In this document: piece after piece, positions 16,720-25,617 of the stretch
Layout of the letters: each line of letters begins with the position of its first letter
Numbering within the stretch: the first letter of the stretch is position 1
Program-made: the position numbers and the translations under genes
Notes under the pieces: model-generated
The model's input: only the letters and a program-made list of their open reading frames with translations
The model's database searches: none
Told to the model about the DNA's origin: nothing
Origin: Corynebacterium mustelae
GTDB lineage: Bacteria; Actinomycetota; Actinomycetes; Mycobacteriales; Mycobacteriaceae
Direction of reading: 5' to 3'
Length of the DNA stretch: 64,000 nucleotides
Assembly: GCF_001020985.1 (NCBI RefSeq)
Contig: NZ_CP011542.1
Coordinates: forward strand, 1,674,001 to 1,738,000

Positions 16720-17427
16720 TTAGTCCTTCATCATGGTGATCAGAATATTTAACTCGCCATCTTCGGCAATTTTCGCTGCAACAAATTCCGGAGTTTCAAC
16801 GCCAAAATCAAGACGATTGATCGGGATCGTCGTGCTTAGCGTGAGTTTATTACCATCACGCAATACTTTGTATTGCGAGGTTACAGTATTTGTTTTGCCT
16901 TTGATCGTCAGATCGCCAGTGACTGTGACCTCAGCAACCGTGGCGTCATCCGGTATGTTCGACAAATCAACGTTTTCCGTGACTTCAAAGTTTGCTGATG
17001 GATAGGAATCAGTTTCAAAAATCTTTTGACGCACATTGATGTCCCGTCGCTCCGTGTCTGTGCTCAACGATGTCATATCGACTTCAATGCGACCCGAAGT
17101 TAATGTGGCATCGGATATAGTTGCGTTTCCGCGAATGCCCCGAGTTGAGCCTGACGTGGTTCGCGCATCTGATGGCAGCAATTCTTTAAACGTGAAACCC
17201 ACTGAAGAGATATTGGGAGCATCGCCATAAACCACTTTCCAGGCACCATCAATTTCAGTCGTTGCTGCTGTGGCGTTACGCGGATCAAGCTCACCAGTTT
17301 TGACGCCGGGACCTTGGAAAACCGGAATCAATACGGTCGCAACTGCAAAAGTAGCTAATAAAATCACTGCGGCTACGGTGCCGATAATTAATGGTTTACG
17401 TTTTCTGTCCATTTGAAGCACACTCAC
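16720..17427 (-). CDS. YceI-family protein, membrane-anchored
   Basis: The protein is 235 residues from GTG 17427, or 230 from ATG 17412. It has a basic N-terminus, one membrane segment at about 13-35, then a YceI lipocalin-like barrel (residues 55-235) facing outside. YceI proteins bind polyisoprenoids such as ubiquinone or menaquinone-like lipids; a role with menaquinone is inferred. The GTG overlaps the stop of the upstream zinc-finger gene (GTGA). The ATG has AAGGTGAG about 10 bases ahead and may be the main start. Confidence 0.85.
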   Translation of the reverse strand: MSVLQMDRKRKPLIIGTVAAVILLATFAVATVLIPVFQGPGVKTGELDPRNATAATTEIDGAWKVVYGDAPNISSVGFTFKELLPSDARTTSGSTRGIRGNATISDATLTSGRIEVDMTSLSTDTERRDINVRQKIFETDSYPSANFEVTENVDLSNIPDDATVAEVTVTGDLTIKGKTNTVTSQYKVLRDGNKLTLSTTIPINRLDFGVETPEFVAAKIAEDGELNILITMMKD

Positions 17428-17756
17428 CTTATTCTGAGCTTTTCAATACTACGTGCTAGTTCCACCAGTTCATCGCATAGTGGAGCTAACTCGTCCGCGG
17501 ACGCCCCGTCGGTGAGCGCTGTCCTAATATCTTCAGCTGCACACCGTAATTCAAACAATGAATCTTGGAGGCGATCCACCTTTTCGGGCTGGATTATGAC
17601 AGCAGATGCGGGAATGCCGGTGCCGTGAACCGCATTTCGTTGTTCATAGGCCCGTTGGCGACACGACTGGCTACAAAACTTTCGTGGCCGCCCCCGTCCA
17701 ACATCGCCGAGCTCCGAACCACACCACTGACATGTGGGTTGGCGTTTAACTGTCAT
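17424..17756 (-). CDS. Small zinc-finger protein (CxxC ... CxxxC)
   Basis: The 110-residue protein begins with a zinc-binding segment, CQWCG then FCSQSCRQRAYEQR after a GRGRPRK basic turn. A helical C-terminal half may form a coiled coil. The arrangement resembles DNA- or RNA-binding zinc fingers found widely in actinobacteria as uncharacterised proteins. ATG 17756 is chosen over 17798 because the fold starts there. It leads the operon with the YceI protein and a small membrane protein. Confidence 0.7.
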   Translation of the reverse strand: MTVKRQPTCQWCGSELGDVGRGRPRKFCSQSCRQRAYEQRNAVHGTGIPASAVIIQPEKVDRLQDSLFELRCAAEDIRTALTDGASADELAPLCDELVELARSIEKLRIR

Positions 17757-17905
17757 TGCCACTAGTTTAGTCTTTTTTCGGCCAGACCCAAGTTTCACTT
17801 AAGTCGGATACAATCTTTCAACGGTTTGATTCCCCCTTTTATGGTGGGCATTACCCCAAAAATACTCATTGGTTAGCGGTTGATATACCCATTCCTAATC
17901 CGCTC

Positions 17906-17932
17906 GGGAACCAAAGTCATCGATTATGCGTT
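17906..17932 (+). promoter_or_regulatory. SigH-type (ECF sigma-R-like) promoter ahead of rbpA
   Basis: GGGAAC at 17906-17911, a 17-base spacer and CGTT at 17929-17932 match the oxidative/heat-stress sigma factor consensus of actinobacteria (GGAA-N17-18-GTT). It lies about 100 bases before rbpA. In Streptomyces, rbpA is known to belong to the sigma-R regulon, which fits. Confidence 0.65.
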
Positions 17933-18036
17933 ATAATCAATGTCTTTATGGGAGTTGTGGGCTTGCGCTAACGTGAAAATAGCGTATCTGTGCAACAACT
18001 TTCGGCAACTTAAGCAATGAAAGGAATGGTCAGCAC

Positions 18037-18441
18037 ATGGCAGATCGCGTTCTCCGGGGTTCCCGCATGGGTGCCGTTAGCTACGAAACCGACCGCGACC
18101 ACGATCTCGCACCGCGACAGATGGTGCGATATCGGACTGAAACGGGTGAAATCTATGAGGTTCCATTCGCTGAAGATGCTGAGATTCCTGGTGAATGGCT
18201 ATGTAAAAACGGTCAGATCGGTATCCTGGTGGAAGGCGAAGGCATTGAAACCAAACCGGCGAAGCCACCCCGGACTCACTGGGATATGTTGCGGGAACGT
18301 CGCAGCATTGAAGAGCTAGATATCCTTTTGGAAGAACGTATTGAACAATTGCGCAAACGGCGTCGTAACGCAGCCCGACTTCTGAAGCAGCAACAGGAAG
18401 AAGAGGCGGCAGCCGCAGCTGCTGCCTCTGAAAAAAAGTAA
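18037..18441 (+). CDS. rbpA: RNA polymerase-binding protein RbpA
   Basis: The 134-residue actinobacterial transcription factor stabilises open complexes formed by RNA polymerase with the principal sigma factor. Order seen: N-terminal tail (MADRVLRGSRMGAVSYE), the RbpA core barrel (residues 25-75), a basic linker, and the sigma-interaction helix (ELDILLEERIEQLRKRR near 95-112). The tail ends in a Glu/Ala-rich stretch. AAGGAAT lies upstream of the ATG at 18037. A SigH-type promoter precedes it. Confidence 0.96.
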   Translation: MADRVLRGSRMGAVSYETDRDHDLAPRQMVRYRTETGEIYEVPFAEDAEIPGEWLCKNGQIGILVEGEGIETKPAKPPRTHWDMLRERRSIEELDILLEERIEQLRKRRRNAARLLKQQQEEEAAAAAAASEKK

Positions 18442-18464
18442 ATCAGCTGCAAAAATACGCCATG

Positions 18465-18528
18465 AACGGTTAAGGGAGCTAAGGGTTCTGAATGGAATTC
18501 CTTAGCTCCCTTAATCGTTGATGTTTTT
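18465..18528 (+). terminator. Strong terminator between rbpA and ppm
   Basis: Arms 18465-18484 and 18500-18519 pair over 20 bases with one mismatch around a 15-base loop, followed by TTTTT at 18524-18528. It separates the convergent rbpA and polyprenol-P-mannose synthase genes and probably works in both directions. Confidence 0.85.
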
Positions 18529-18569
18529 CCTAGCTCGGTTGAGAAGAATTCTGCTAGGTTGTTTTAGGA

Positions 18570-19358
18570 TCATAGGTAGTGCTTCTTACGCCATTTTTTG
18601 ATTGCATGTTTTGCCATGCCGCCAAATTCGGTTTTTAGATCCTTGATCTGCATACTTCTATGCTTAATACCCCATTTGGTTACCTCAAGCAATGAATCCT
18701 TAACAAATGATCCGTCGAGCTTCGATTCACCGATTTCACGTTCTGTGAAGGTGATTGGTACTTCCCGCACATCAAAACCGGCCTTTACTACACGAAACGC
18801 CATGTCGACTTGGAATATGTAGCCAGCATTGGAGAGCTCATCTAAATCAATGGCTTCTAAAACTTCGCGTCGAAATGCGCGGTAGCCTGCTGTCATATCA
18901 GATAGTCCGGCGCCCAATGCGAGTGAAATATAAATATTTCCCCCCTTGGACAAAATCCAGCGATTCTTTGGCCAATTGACAACTTTCCCGCCAGGAACGT
19001 AACGCGAACCGATAACTAGGTCGGCTCCCCGTCCGATTTCGTCAAGTAGTAAGTGAAGCTGTTCAGGAGCATGGGAACCATCAGCATCCATTTCGCACAA
19101 GACATCATAGTCCCGGTCCAAGCCCCACCGGAACCCTGCTACATAGGCACCGCAAAGACCACCTTTGCCTTCTCGGTGTAAAACATGAATGTTTGCGTCA
19201 TTTTTCGCTAACTCATCGGCAGCCTTACCCGTTCCATCGGGACTATTATCATCGACGATGAGAATATCGACCTTAGGGGCTGCTGACCGAACCCGACCGG
19301 TTATCAATGGGAGGTTTTCCAGTTCGTTATATGTTGGGATGATGACCAGTGTTTTCAT
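18570..19358 (-). CDS. ppm1: Polyprenol monophosphomannose synthase (GT2)
   Basis: The 262-residue glycosyltransferase moves mannose from GDP-mannose to decaprenyl phosphate, the donor for lipomannan, lipoarabinomannan and protein mannosylation. GT2 motifs: [10 protein letters not shown] near 8, [10 protein letters not shown] near 35, the metal-binding DADGSH near 91, and an acceptor-loop region with [12 protein letters not shown] near 205. There is no C-terminal membrane part. In mycobacteria this domain is fused to Lnt; here, as in C. glutamicum, the two genes are adjacent and separate, 14 bases apart. Confidence 0.95.
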   Translation of the reverse strand: MKTLVIIPTYNELENLPLITGRVRSAAPKVDILIVDDNSPDGTGKAADELAKNDANIHVLHREGKGGLCGAYVAGFRWGLDRDYDVLCEMDADGSHAPEQLHLLLDEIGRGADLVIGSRYVPGGKVVNWPKNRWILSKGGNIYISLALGAGLSDMTAGYRAFRREVLEAIDLDELSNAGYIFQVDMAFRVVKAGFDVREVPITFTEREIGESKLDGSFVKDSLLEVTKWGIKHRSMQIKDLKTEFGGMAKHAIKKWRKKHYL

Positions 19359-19372
19359 AAGGCGATAAACTC

Positions 19373-20968
19373 CTAGCGGTTTTTCTTCTTCGCAGTAGAC
19401 GATGTGGATTGAGAAGGTGATTTCCGGTTTGGCTTCGTCGCCGAAGCCGGTGCGGCAGATGTGTTATTAAACCGCCACAGTGCAAAGATCATTGCCAACC
19501 ACCCAATGATAACCAACGTGTATTCAATTGTAGAACCGTATCGCACTGCAATCGTTGAACTGTTACGCAACGGCAACGTTTCAATCAAAGTTTTAGCTTC
19601 AAAGATCCCGGTATGCTGGGTAACCGTGCCGTCAGGTTGAACAATGGCGGATACCCCCGAAGTCGCTGCAACTACCACTGCCCTATCAACTTCGATCGCG
19701 CGCATACGGCTCATAGCAAGCTGCTGGTACGTCATATCAGAGAAGTTAAAGGTTGCATTGTTTGTGGGGGTAGTCAGGATTTGTGCATCAGCTCTAACTG
19801 CATCGCGTGCGGCCGCGTCGAAGGCCACCTCGTAGCACGTGGCAATCCCGACTGTGACTGCCGTTCCAGATGTTGCGGCTCGCATTCGCACAATTCCTGT
19901 GCCATTTCCTGGTTGGAAATTTCCTGCTAAGTCAACTTTTTCCGAAAATAAACGGAAGAACTTTCGCATCGGCATGTATTCCCCAAATGGCTGGAGAAAC
20001 TTTTTGTGGTGAAACTCCCCTGGTCCGGTTTCCGGGTCAAATACAACCATAGTATTGCGGGGCCCTACTTCGTCATGGGTAATGGTTCCTACCAAAACTG
20101 GGGCGCTAGCGGCAGCTACCGCTTGGCTTATCAATTCCTTTGCCTCTACATCTGAAAACGGATTCACATCTGAGGAGTTCTCGGGCCATATAACTAAATC
20201 AACCGGTTCACGTTCTTTTAGTTTTGAGGTCTCTGCTACATGGTTGGCCAAGACAGCGCGCCGTTGGGCGTTAAATTCCAACCCTAACCGCGGTACGTTA
20301 CCCTGAATCGCCGCTACAGACACCTCGCCGATGCTTTTCGACGACCCCATTGTTACAGTAGTCCAAGCTGTTCCGGCAGCGATAATAAGAAAACAAACCA
20401 CAATGATGGTCATGTGACGTCGAAAAGCAATCGTGTACGACCCGGTGGCTAAAACGACAGTGACGAACGTTACCAATGCTGGCCCACCGATACTTGCCAA
20501 ATTAGCTAAAGGACTGCCCACTTGCCCCCAAGCCAAACGCACCCAGGCGAATCCACCAAAGGGAAAATGTGAACGCAGCCACTCCACCGCCAGGTATAAA
20601 AATGCAAACCACAACCAGGGGTAAGGCACTCGCTGTAATGCTGCCGCACCGACCCCAAGGATAATGCCGTAAAGGGAGAGAAAAACTGCCAACGATATGT
20701 ATGGGAAGTTTCCGACAAACTCACCGATCCACGGCAATAGCAACATATACAGTACGAAACAATGGCTAGCTGCTATGGCTGCGCCTAACCGCAACGAAAC
20801 GTATTGCCCTTTAATCGGTGAAAATCCAGCATATAAGACAGCGACTCCGACTACGCCAGCCACACTGAAACCTTGTGGCTGGTAGGAGGCGTAGACCAAG
20901 ACACCGGATAGCAATGCTAGGCATATTCGTATAAGTGCATGCATATTACGCGCGCGGATACTCAACAT
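19373..20968 (-). CDS. lnt: Apolipoprotein N-acyltransferase
   Basis: The 531-residue membrane enzyme N-acylates the lipoprotein N-terminal cysteine. About six N-terminal membrane segments are followed by an extracellular nitrilase domain with the Glu-Lys-Cys triad visible: WPENSSDVN near 265, [12 protein letters not shown] near 330, and ATCYEVAFD near 378. One last membrane segment precedes a Ser/Lys-rich tail. It is the corynebacterial Ppm2/Lnt partner of Ppm1. Two copies of CGTCGAAAAGC lie 85 bases apart within it in opposite orientation. ATG at 20968 or 20944. Confidence 0.93.
   Translation of the reverse strand: MLSIRARNMHALIRICLALLSGVLVYASYQPQGFSVAGVVGVAVLYAGFSPIKGQYVSLRLGAAIAASHCFVLYMLLLPWIGEFVGNFPYISLAVFLSLYGIILGVGAAALQRVPYPWLWFAFLYLAVEWLRSHFPFGGFAWVRLAWGQVGSPLANLASIGGPALVTFVTVVLATGSYTIAFRRHMTIIVVCFLIIAAGTAWTTVTMGSSKSIGEVSVAAIQGNVPRLGLEFNAQRRAVLANHVAETSKLKEREPVDLVIWPENSSDVNPFSDVEAKELISQAVAAASAPVLVGTITHDEVGPRNTMVVFDPETGPGEFHHKKFLQPFGEYMPMRKFFRLFSEKVDLAGNFQPGNGTGIVRMRAATSGTAVTVGIATCYEVAFDAAARDAVRADAQILTTPTNNATFNFSDMTYQQLAMSRMRAIEVDRAVVVAATSGVSAIVQPDGTVTQHTGIFEAKTLIETLPLRNSSTIAVRYGSTIEYTLVIIGWLAMIFALWRFNNTSAAPASATKPNRKSPSQSTSSTAKKKNR
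20333..20343 (-). repeat. Recurrent word CGTCGAAAAGC, copy 5
   Basis: Exact copy in lnt, reading SSKS; its inverted partner is 74 bases away. Confidence 0.8.
20418..20428 (+). repeat. Recurrent word CGTCGAAAAGC, copy 6
   Basis: Exact copy in lnt, opposite to the gene, reading AFRR. Confidence 0.8.
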
Positions 20969-21004
20969 TAATTACGACACTTCCATCAGCACTGATATTG
21001 CTGG

Positions 21005-21511
21005 CTATTTGGAAAAATCTTCCGGCTTAACGTCTTTTGTCCAATCCCGAATTTCCTGTTCATCTATAACAATCGGATTCGATTGGTTACTACCTGTGCC
21101 AAAACTGCCGTAAGAAGTGCGTTGGCGATAGGTGTTTGTCATCTCAAAACTACGGATGCCTAGGTTCTCAATGCTATGACGCATTTTGCGTGCCAATACT
21201 GTGCGTACAACCGCACGTGTTGGAGGAAAAATAAATAGCAAACCCACAACGCTTGACGCGAAACCAGGCAATGCTAACAACACCGCTCCCGCCGCAACAA
21301 GTCCGAAATTTCCTGCAATCTTAGCCGAATTTGTTGACGTCTTGTTCAATTGGGCAGAGATCCGCCGCATTTCCCACGCGGCAACGATAATGCCGATGAA
21401 AAACACCACAAAGAGACCGACAAGAGCTTTCCCGACGCCTAACCATGAAGCCACAGCATAAAAACTCAGTGCTTCAATAAAAAAATATGGGATAGCAAAG
21501 ATTAACGGCAT
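21005..21511 (-). CDS. fxsA: FxsA-family membrane protein
   Basis: The 168-residue protein has three or four membrane segments in residues 1-110 and a polar C-terminal tail. The pattern PYFFIEALSFYAVASWLG and LLFIFPPTRAVVR is typical of FxsA, named for suppression of phage F exclusion; its normal role is unknown. It starts the fxsA-lnt-ppm1 run, 36 bases before lnt. Confidence 0.85.
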   Translation of the reverse strand: MPLIFAIPYFFIEALSFYAVASWLGVGKALVGLFVVFFIGIIVAAWEMRRISAQLNKTSTNSAKIAGNFGLVAAGAVLLALPGFASSVVGLLFIFPPTRAVVRTVLARKMRHSIENLGIRSFEMTNTYRQRTSYGSFGTGSNQSNPIVIDEQEIRDWTKDVKPEDFSK

Positions 21512-21523
21512 GCCTTAACGATA

Positions 21524-21560
21524 CCGTCCCAGCAGTAAAAAGACATTATCGCTGGGACGG
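21524..21560 (-). terminator. Hairpin after cobN
   Basis: CCGTCCCAGC at 21524-21533 and GCTGGGACGG at 21551-21560 form a perfect 10-base stem with a 17-base loop between the cobN stop (21587) and the fxsA start (21511). No T run follows on the minus strand, so it may be an intrinsic terminator of weak type or an mRNA 3-prime end. Confidence 0.6.
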
Positions 21561-21586
21561 ATGATCGCTCAAGGCGTAAATACTTT

Positions 21587-24500
21587 TTAATTCTCCGAGC
21601 GGCCCTCCACATTCCCTTCCATTTCAAGGAACGTAGAACGCAAAGTTTCTAGCGCCTCTGCGGATGGGTTTTCCCAAAGATTTCGATCGGCAGCTTCCAA
21701 CAGTCGCTCTGAAATATCACGCAACGCCCATGGGTTAGATTGTTCAAAGAACTGACGGTTAACCTCGTCTTTAACGTATGTATCCGTTAGGGTTTCGTAC
21801 ATCCAATCTTCCATGAGCCCTGTCGTGGCGTCATAGCCGAAGAGATAATCAACTGTGGCAGACATTTCGAATGCGCCTTTATAGCCATGATTTCGCATGG
21901 CTTCGATCCAGCGCGGATTCACCACGCGCGCACGGAATACCCGCCTTGATTCTTCATGCAGCGTTCGGGTTTTAACAGTTTCCTGACGGGTGGAATCACC
22001 AATATAAGCTTCGGGGTCTTTACCGGTAAGGGCGCGTACGGTGGCGACCATTCCACCATGGAATTGGAAATAGTCGTCAGAATCTGCGATGTCATGTTCT
22101 TTCGAGTCTACGTTTTTCGCTGCCACCTGGATTCGCCGATATGCGGTGCGCATATCATCGGCCGCTTCAACACCATCAAGGTTGCGTCCGTAGGCATAGC
22201 CACCCCACGTGGTATATACCTCAGCAAGATCTTTGTCGTCTCGCCAATTCCCAGATTCGATCAACTGCAATAAACCAGCCCCATAGGTACCCGGCTTAGA
22301 TCCGAATATGCGGCGCACATGGGACTTGGGGCTTTCGTGCTTGTCGACGCGTGCATGGGCTGCGACATAGTTAAGCTCATCAGGTTCATCGAGATTGGCA
22401 ACAAGCTGTACAGCATCGTCAAGCAATGCGAGTACATGTGGGAAGGCGTCTCGGAAAAATCCAGATATCCGGACGGTAGTATCAATACGAGGTCGTCCCA
22501 GTTCTTCCAACGAGATGATTTCAAGATCTATGACTCGTCGCGAAGCTTCATCCCACACGGGTCGTACGCCAAGCAGAGCAAAAACTTCTGCGATGTCATC
22601 CCCTGAGGTTCGCATGGCAGAGGTTCCCCACACGGACAGCCCCACAGACTTCGGATAGTCACCATGCTCCTCCCGGTACCGGGTGACCAGCGATTCAGCA
22701 AGTAGCTGGCCCGTTTCCCACGCAAGACGCGATGGCAGAGATTTTGGATCGACCGAGTAGAAATTTCTGCCAGTTGGCAGCACGTTGACCAAGCCGCGCA
22801 TCGGGGAACCGGAGGGACCTGCCTCAATGAAACGACCGTCCAATGCGCGCAGGATTTGGTCAATTTCCCGACTGGTTTCCGCCAACCGCGGGATGATTTC
22901 GTTGCAAGCGAATGTAAGAAGCGTGGTCAACTCATCTCTATCTGCATCCGCTGGCAAGTAATCAGCTGCCGCGACAATTTCTAGCACTGCGTTTTGATCC
23001 CAGTCACGGTTTTCCAAGCTGGTTAGAAGCTGTTGTGCTATGCCTTCTATCTGATCAACTCGGTTTCGGGTTTCATCGCCGGACTCAGAAAGACCTAGAG
23101 TTTCCCGCAGGCCCGGTACTGCTGTCTCACCGCCCCAAAGCTGTCGGGCCCGCAGCATCGCCAGAACAAGCTCCACCCGCACATCACCGCTGACAGTTTC
23201 GCCTAAGATGTGAAGCCCACCCCGGATAGCCACGTCTTTGATTTCGCACAGCCAGCCGTCGATTTCCATCATTTTGTCATCAAAGGCATCTTCGTCAGGC
23301 CGTTCGGCCCAGCCAAGATCACGGTCCATTTTTGCGGCTTGAAGCAGCGTCCAAATTTCTTGACGAATGGCAGGTAATTTAGCCGGATCCATCGCAGAGA
23401 TTGTTGCATGCTCGTCAAGAAGCTGCTCAAGACGGGTGATGTCGCCGTAGGATTCGGCACGTGCCATTGGCGGAATCATATGGTCAACAAGCGTGGCATG
23501 AGCGCGTCGTTTCGCCTGGGTCCCCTCACCTGGGTCATTAACAAGGAAAGGATAAACCAGTGGCAGTTCATTGATCGCCTGATCCGGATAGCATTCCGAA
23601 GAAAGCCCAGCATTTTTTCCAGGCAACCATTCCATATTTCCGTGTTTACCCATGTGAACGATAGCGTCAGCACCAAATACTTCCCTGATCCAAAAATATG
23701 TACCCAGGTAATGGTGGTTTGCTGGCAGGTCGGGGTCATGATAAATGCCCACCGGGTTTTCGCCGAAGCCCCGCGGAGGTTGCACCATGACAACGACGTT
23801 TCCGAAGGTCAAACCCGCAATATAAAGTTCATTGGTTTTTGGATTGACGTAATGGGTACCTGGGGCCTTATCCCAGTGTTCCTCCATTTCAGCCTGCATC
23901 CCCTCAGGCAAGGATTGGAAAAACTGTTGGTAAGTAGCGGCAGACAGTTTCAGCGGATTGGAAGATAGCACCTCTTCGGTTAGCCATTCAGGGTCATGCC
24001 CACCTGCAGCGATGACAGCGTGCATTAGGGCATCGCCGTCAAGTTCGCCAGCAAGACTGAAACCTGGAATCTGATCGATATCACCAAGATCGTAACCTGC
24101 GCCATGAAGCGCGCGTAGTACCCGTAACGTTGACAATGGGGTGTCCAAGCCGACTGCGTTTCCGATCCGAGCGTGTTTCGTCGGATAAGCCGAAAGCATA
24201 AGGACGATTTTCTTGTCGGAAGCCGGGATGTGCCGCAGTCTAGCGTGGCGGTAAGCAATACCAGCTAGTCGGCGGCATCGATCGTGGTCTGGGACGTAGC
24301 AGATAAGCCCGTCGGCATCGTATTCTTTGAACGAAAACGGCACGGTGATCAGGCGACCATCAAATTCCGGAACCGCGATCTGTGAAGCTACATCGACTGG
24401 ATTGAGGCCTTCATCTGATTCTTCCCATTCGGCACGGGAATTGGTTAGCGCGAGGCCTTGAATAATAGGGATATCCAGGGCCGCTAATTGAGCAACATCC

Positions 24501-25222
24501 CATGCCTCGTCATCACCACCAGCTTGAGCGGTGGCTGGTTTTGATCCCCCTGCGGCCAAAACTGTAGTGATCAAAACATCACAAGTGCCTAGTTCAGTAA
24601 GCAACTCTGGTGGGGCCTGCCGCAGTGACGCCGCGAAAATGGGTACGGCGGTGGCACCTCGTTTAAAGATTGCATCAGCAAGAGCGTGAATGTAGTGGGT
24701 ATTTCCTGCCAGATGTTGAGCGCGATAGTAAATTATACCAATGCGGGGCGCCTCCGGATCTGCCTGCCATGTTGGATCGACACCGTCGCGCTGCAAATGT
24801 CCCCAGATCGGCATGTGGGCCGGTTCTTCAAAACCTAGGCCGGTGAGAAGAAGGGTGTCGGATAGGAAATTATGGAGATTGACCAGATTATCCCTGCCGC
24901 CCTCAGCTAGGTAAGTATGTGCGGTTGTTACAACTCCAGCTGGCGGTGTAGAAAGTTCGGTGAGTTCGGCATCGACAGCCAATTCACCGGAGACCACGAC
25001 AACATGAGTGCCAGAAGCTAAAAGTGCTTCTATCCCCCACTCCCATGCTCGTTTTCCACCAAGAAGGCGGACGACAAAAATGTCCGTTGTTGAAATGAGT
25101 TTGTTGAGTGAATCTTCATTAAGGAAATTTGGATTTGCGTATTGGTACTGAACATCGGCCATTTCTGCTGCTTTTTGGGCAGAAAGCAAATCAGTGTCTG
25201 AGGTAGACAGCAAAGTTATCAT
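21587..25222 (-). CDS. cobN: Aerobic cobaltochelatase, CobN subunit
   Basis: The 1211-residue large subunit of the ATP-dependent cobalt chelatase inserts Co2+ into hydrogenobyrinic acid a,c-diamide with the CobS/CobT-type AAA partners, which are not in this window. CobN/BchH-family features run the full length, including the conserved core MGKHGNMEWLPGKN near residue 545. The ATG at 25222 is chosen because AAAGGAACC lies 10 bases upstream; the frame extends to 25312, but that part is leader sequence next to the riboswitch. Expression is expected to fall when cobalamin is plentiful. Confidence 0.95.
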   Translation of the reverse strand: MITLLSTSDTDLLSAQKAAEMADVQYQYANPNFLNEDSLNKLISTTDIFVVRLLGGKRAWEWGIEALLASGTHVVVVSGELAVDAELTELSTPPAGVVTTAHTYLAEGGRDNLVNLHNFLSDTLLLTGLGFEEPAHMPIWGHLQRDGVDPTWQADPEAPRIGIIYYRAQHLAGNTHYIHALADAIFKRGATAVPIFAASLRQAPPELLTELGTCDVLITTVLAAGGSKPATAQAGGDDEAWDVAQLAALDIPIIQGLALTNSRAEWEESDEGLNPVDVASQIAVPEFDGRLITVPFSFKEYDADGLICYVPDHDRCRRLAGIAYRHARLRHIPASDKKIVLMLSAYPTKHARIGNAVGLDTPLSTLRVLRALHGAGYDLGDIDQIPGFSLAGELDGDALMHAVIAAGGHDPEWLTEEVLSSNPLKLSAATYQQFFQSLPEGMQAEMEEHWDKAPGTHYVNPKTNELYIAGLTFGNVVVMVQPPRGFGENPVGIYHDPDLPANHHYLGTYFWIREVFGADAIVHMGKHGNMEWLPGKNAGLSSECYPDQAINELPLVYPFLVNDPGEGTQAKRRAHATLVDHMIPPMARAESYGDITRLEQLLDEHATISAMDPAKLPAIRQEIWTLLQAAKMDRDLGWAERPDEDAFDDKMMEIDGWLCEIKDVAIRGGLHILGETVSGDVRVELVLAMLRARQLWGGETAVPGLRETLGLSESGDETRNRVDQIEGIAQQLLTSLENRDWDQNAVLEIVAAADYLPADADRDELTTLLTFACNEIIPRLAETSREIDQILRALDGRFIEAGPSGSPMRGLVNVLPTGRNFYSVDPKSLPSRLAWETGQLLAESLVTRYREEHGDYPKSVGLSVWGTSAMRTSGDDIAEVFALLGVRPVWDEASRRVIDLEIISLEELGRPRIDTTVRISGFFRDAFPHVLALLDDAVQLVANLDEPDELNYVAAHARVDKHESPKSHVRRIFGSKPGTYGAGLLQLIESGNWRDDKDLAEVYTTWGGYAYGRNLDGVEAADDMRTAYRRIQVAAKNVDSKEHDIADSDDYFQFHGGMVATVRALTGKDPEAYIGDSTRQETVKTRTLHEESRRVFRARVVNPRWIEAMRNHGYKGAFEMSATVDYLFGYDATTGLMEDWMYETLTDTYVKDEVNRQFFEQSNPWALRDISERLLEAADRNLWENPSAEALETLRSTFLEMEGNVEGRSEN

Positions 25223-25329
25223 GTATGTTGGTTCCTTTCCAAGCCTAAAGTGACGCGCCTTAGTGCAAGGGCCAAGACAAAAGTGTGTAACTGGCATGCA
25301 GAAAATCCGCACCTGGTGTTGAGTTTTTT

Positions 25330-25440
25330 AGAAGCTGCACCATAAGCAGTGGTCTGACTGTAACAGTGGCGCGACCGCCCGGAATTGCACCGGATTCACC
25401 ATTTACAATGCAATAGACTTACCTTAACTCATACCCTGGG
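25330..25440 (-). promoter_or_regulatory. Cobalamin riboswitch ahead of cobN
   Basis: Read on the minus strand, the leader contains GGTGAATCCGGTGCAATTCC, then the core GCGCCACTGTTACAGTCAG, matching the AdoCbl aptamer signature (GAATCCGGTGNNAATCCGG ... CCACTGT ... AGTCAG). It ends about 110 bases before the cobN ATG, leaving room for an expression platform. The outer boundaries are approximate. Confidence 0.85.
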
Positions 25441-25512
25441 GAAGTTAAGCGTTTAATGCGATTATGTTTTACCCGCCGCTGCGTCACAGGACGGGAACGA
25501 GTGTTTCTGCTT

Positions 25513-25553
25513 GGACTTGGCTTGGAAGCTACAGCTTCTAGTCTCCCAAAGTC
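25513..25553 (+). other. Imperfect hairpin in the cobG leader
   Basis: GGACTTGG (25513-25520) can pair with CCCAAAGTC (25545-25553) around an inner GAAGC/GCTTC stem (25525-25538), within the leader of the plus-strand cobG operon. It lacks the cobalamin-box core found on the opposite strand. Function unknown; it could be a leader structure or chance. Confidence 0.3.
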
Positions 25554-25617
25554 TCATCGGACACACTCTTTTTAGCCAGTTCGGTAGTTGCTGGTACAGC
25601 GATTAGGATGTGATCTT

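Noticed and set aside
25223..25312. N-terminal extension of CobN
   Set aside because: It has no ribosome site, is not conserved in CobN proteins and lies in the leader behind the riboswitch.
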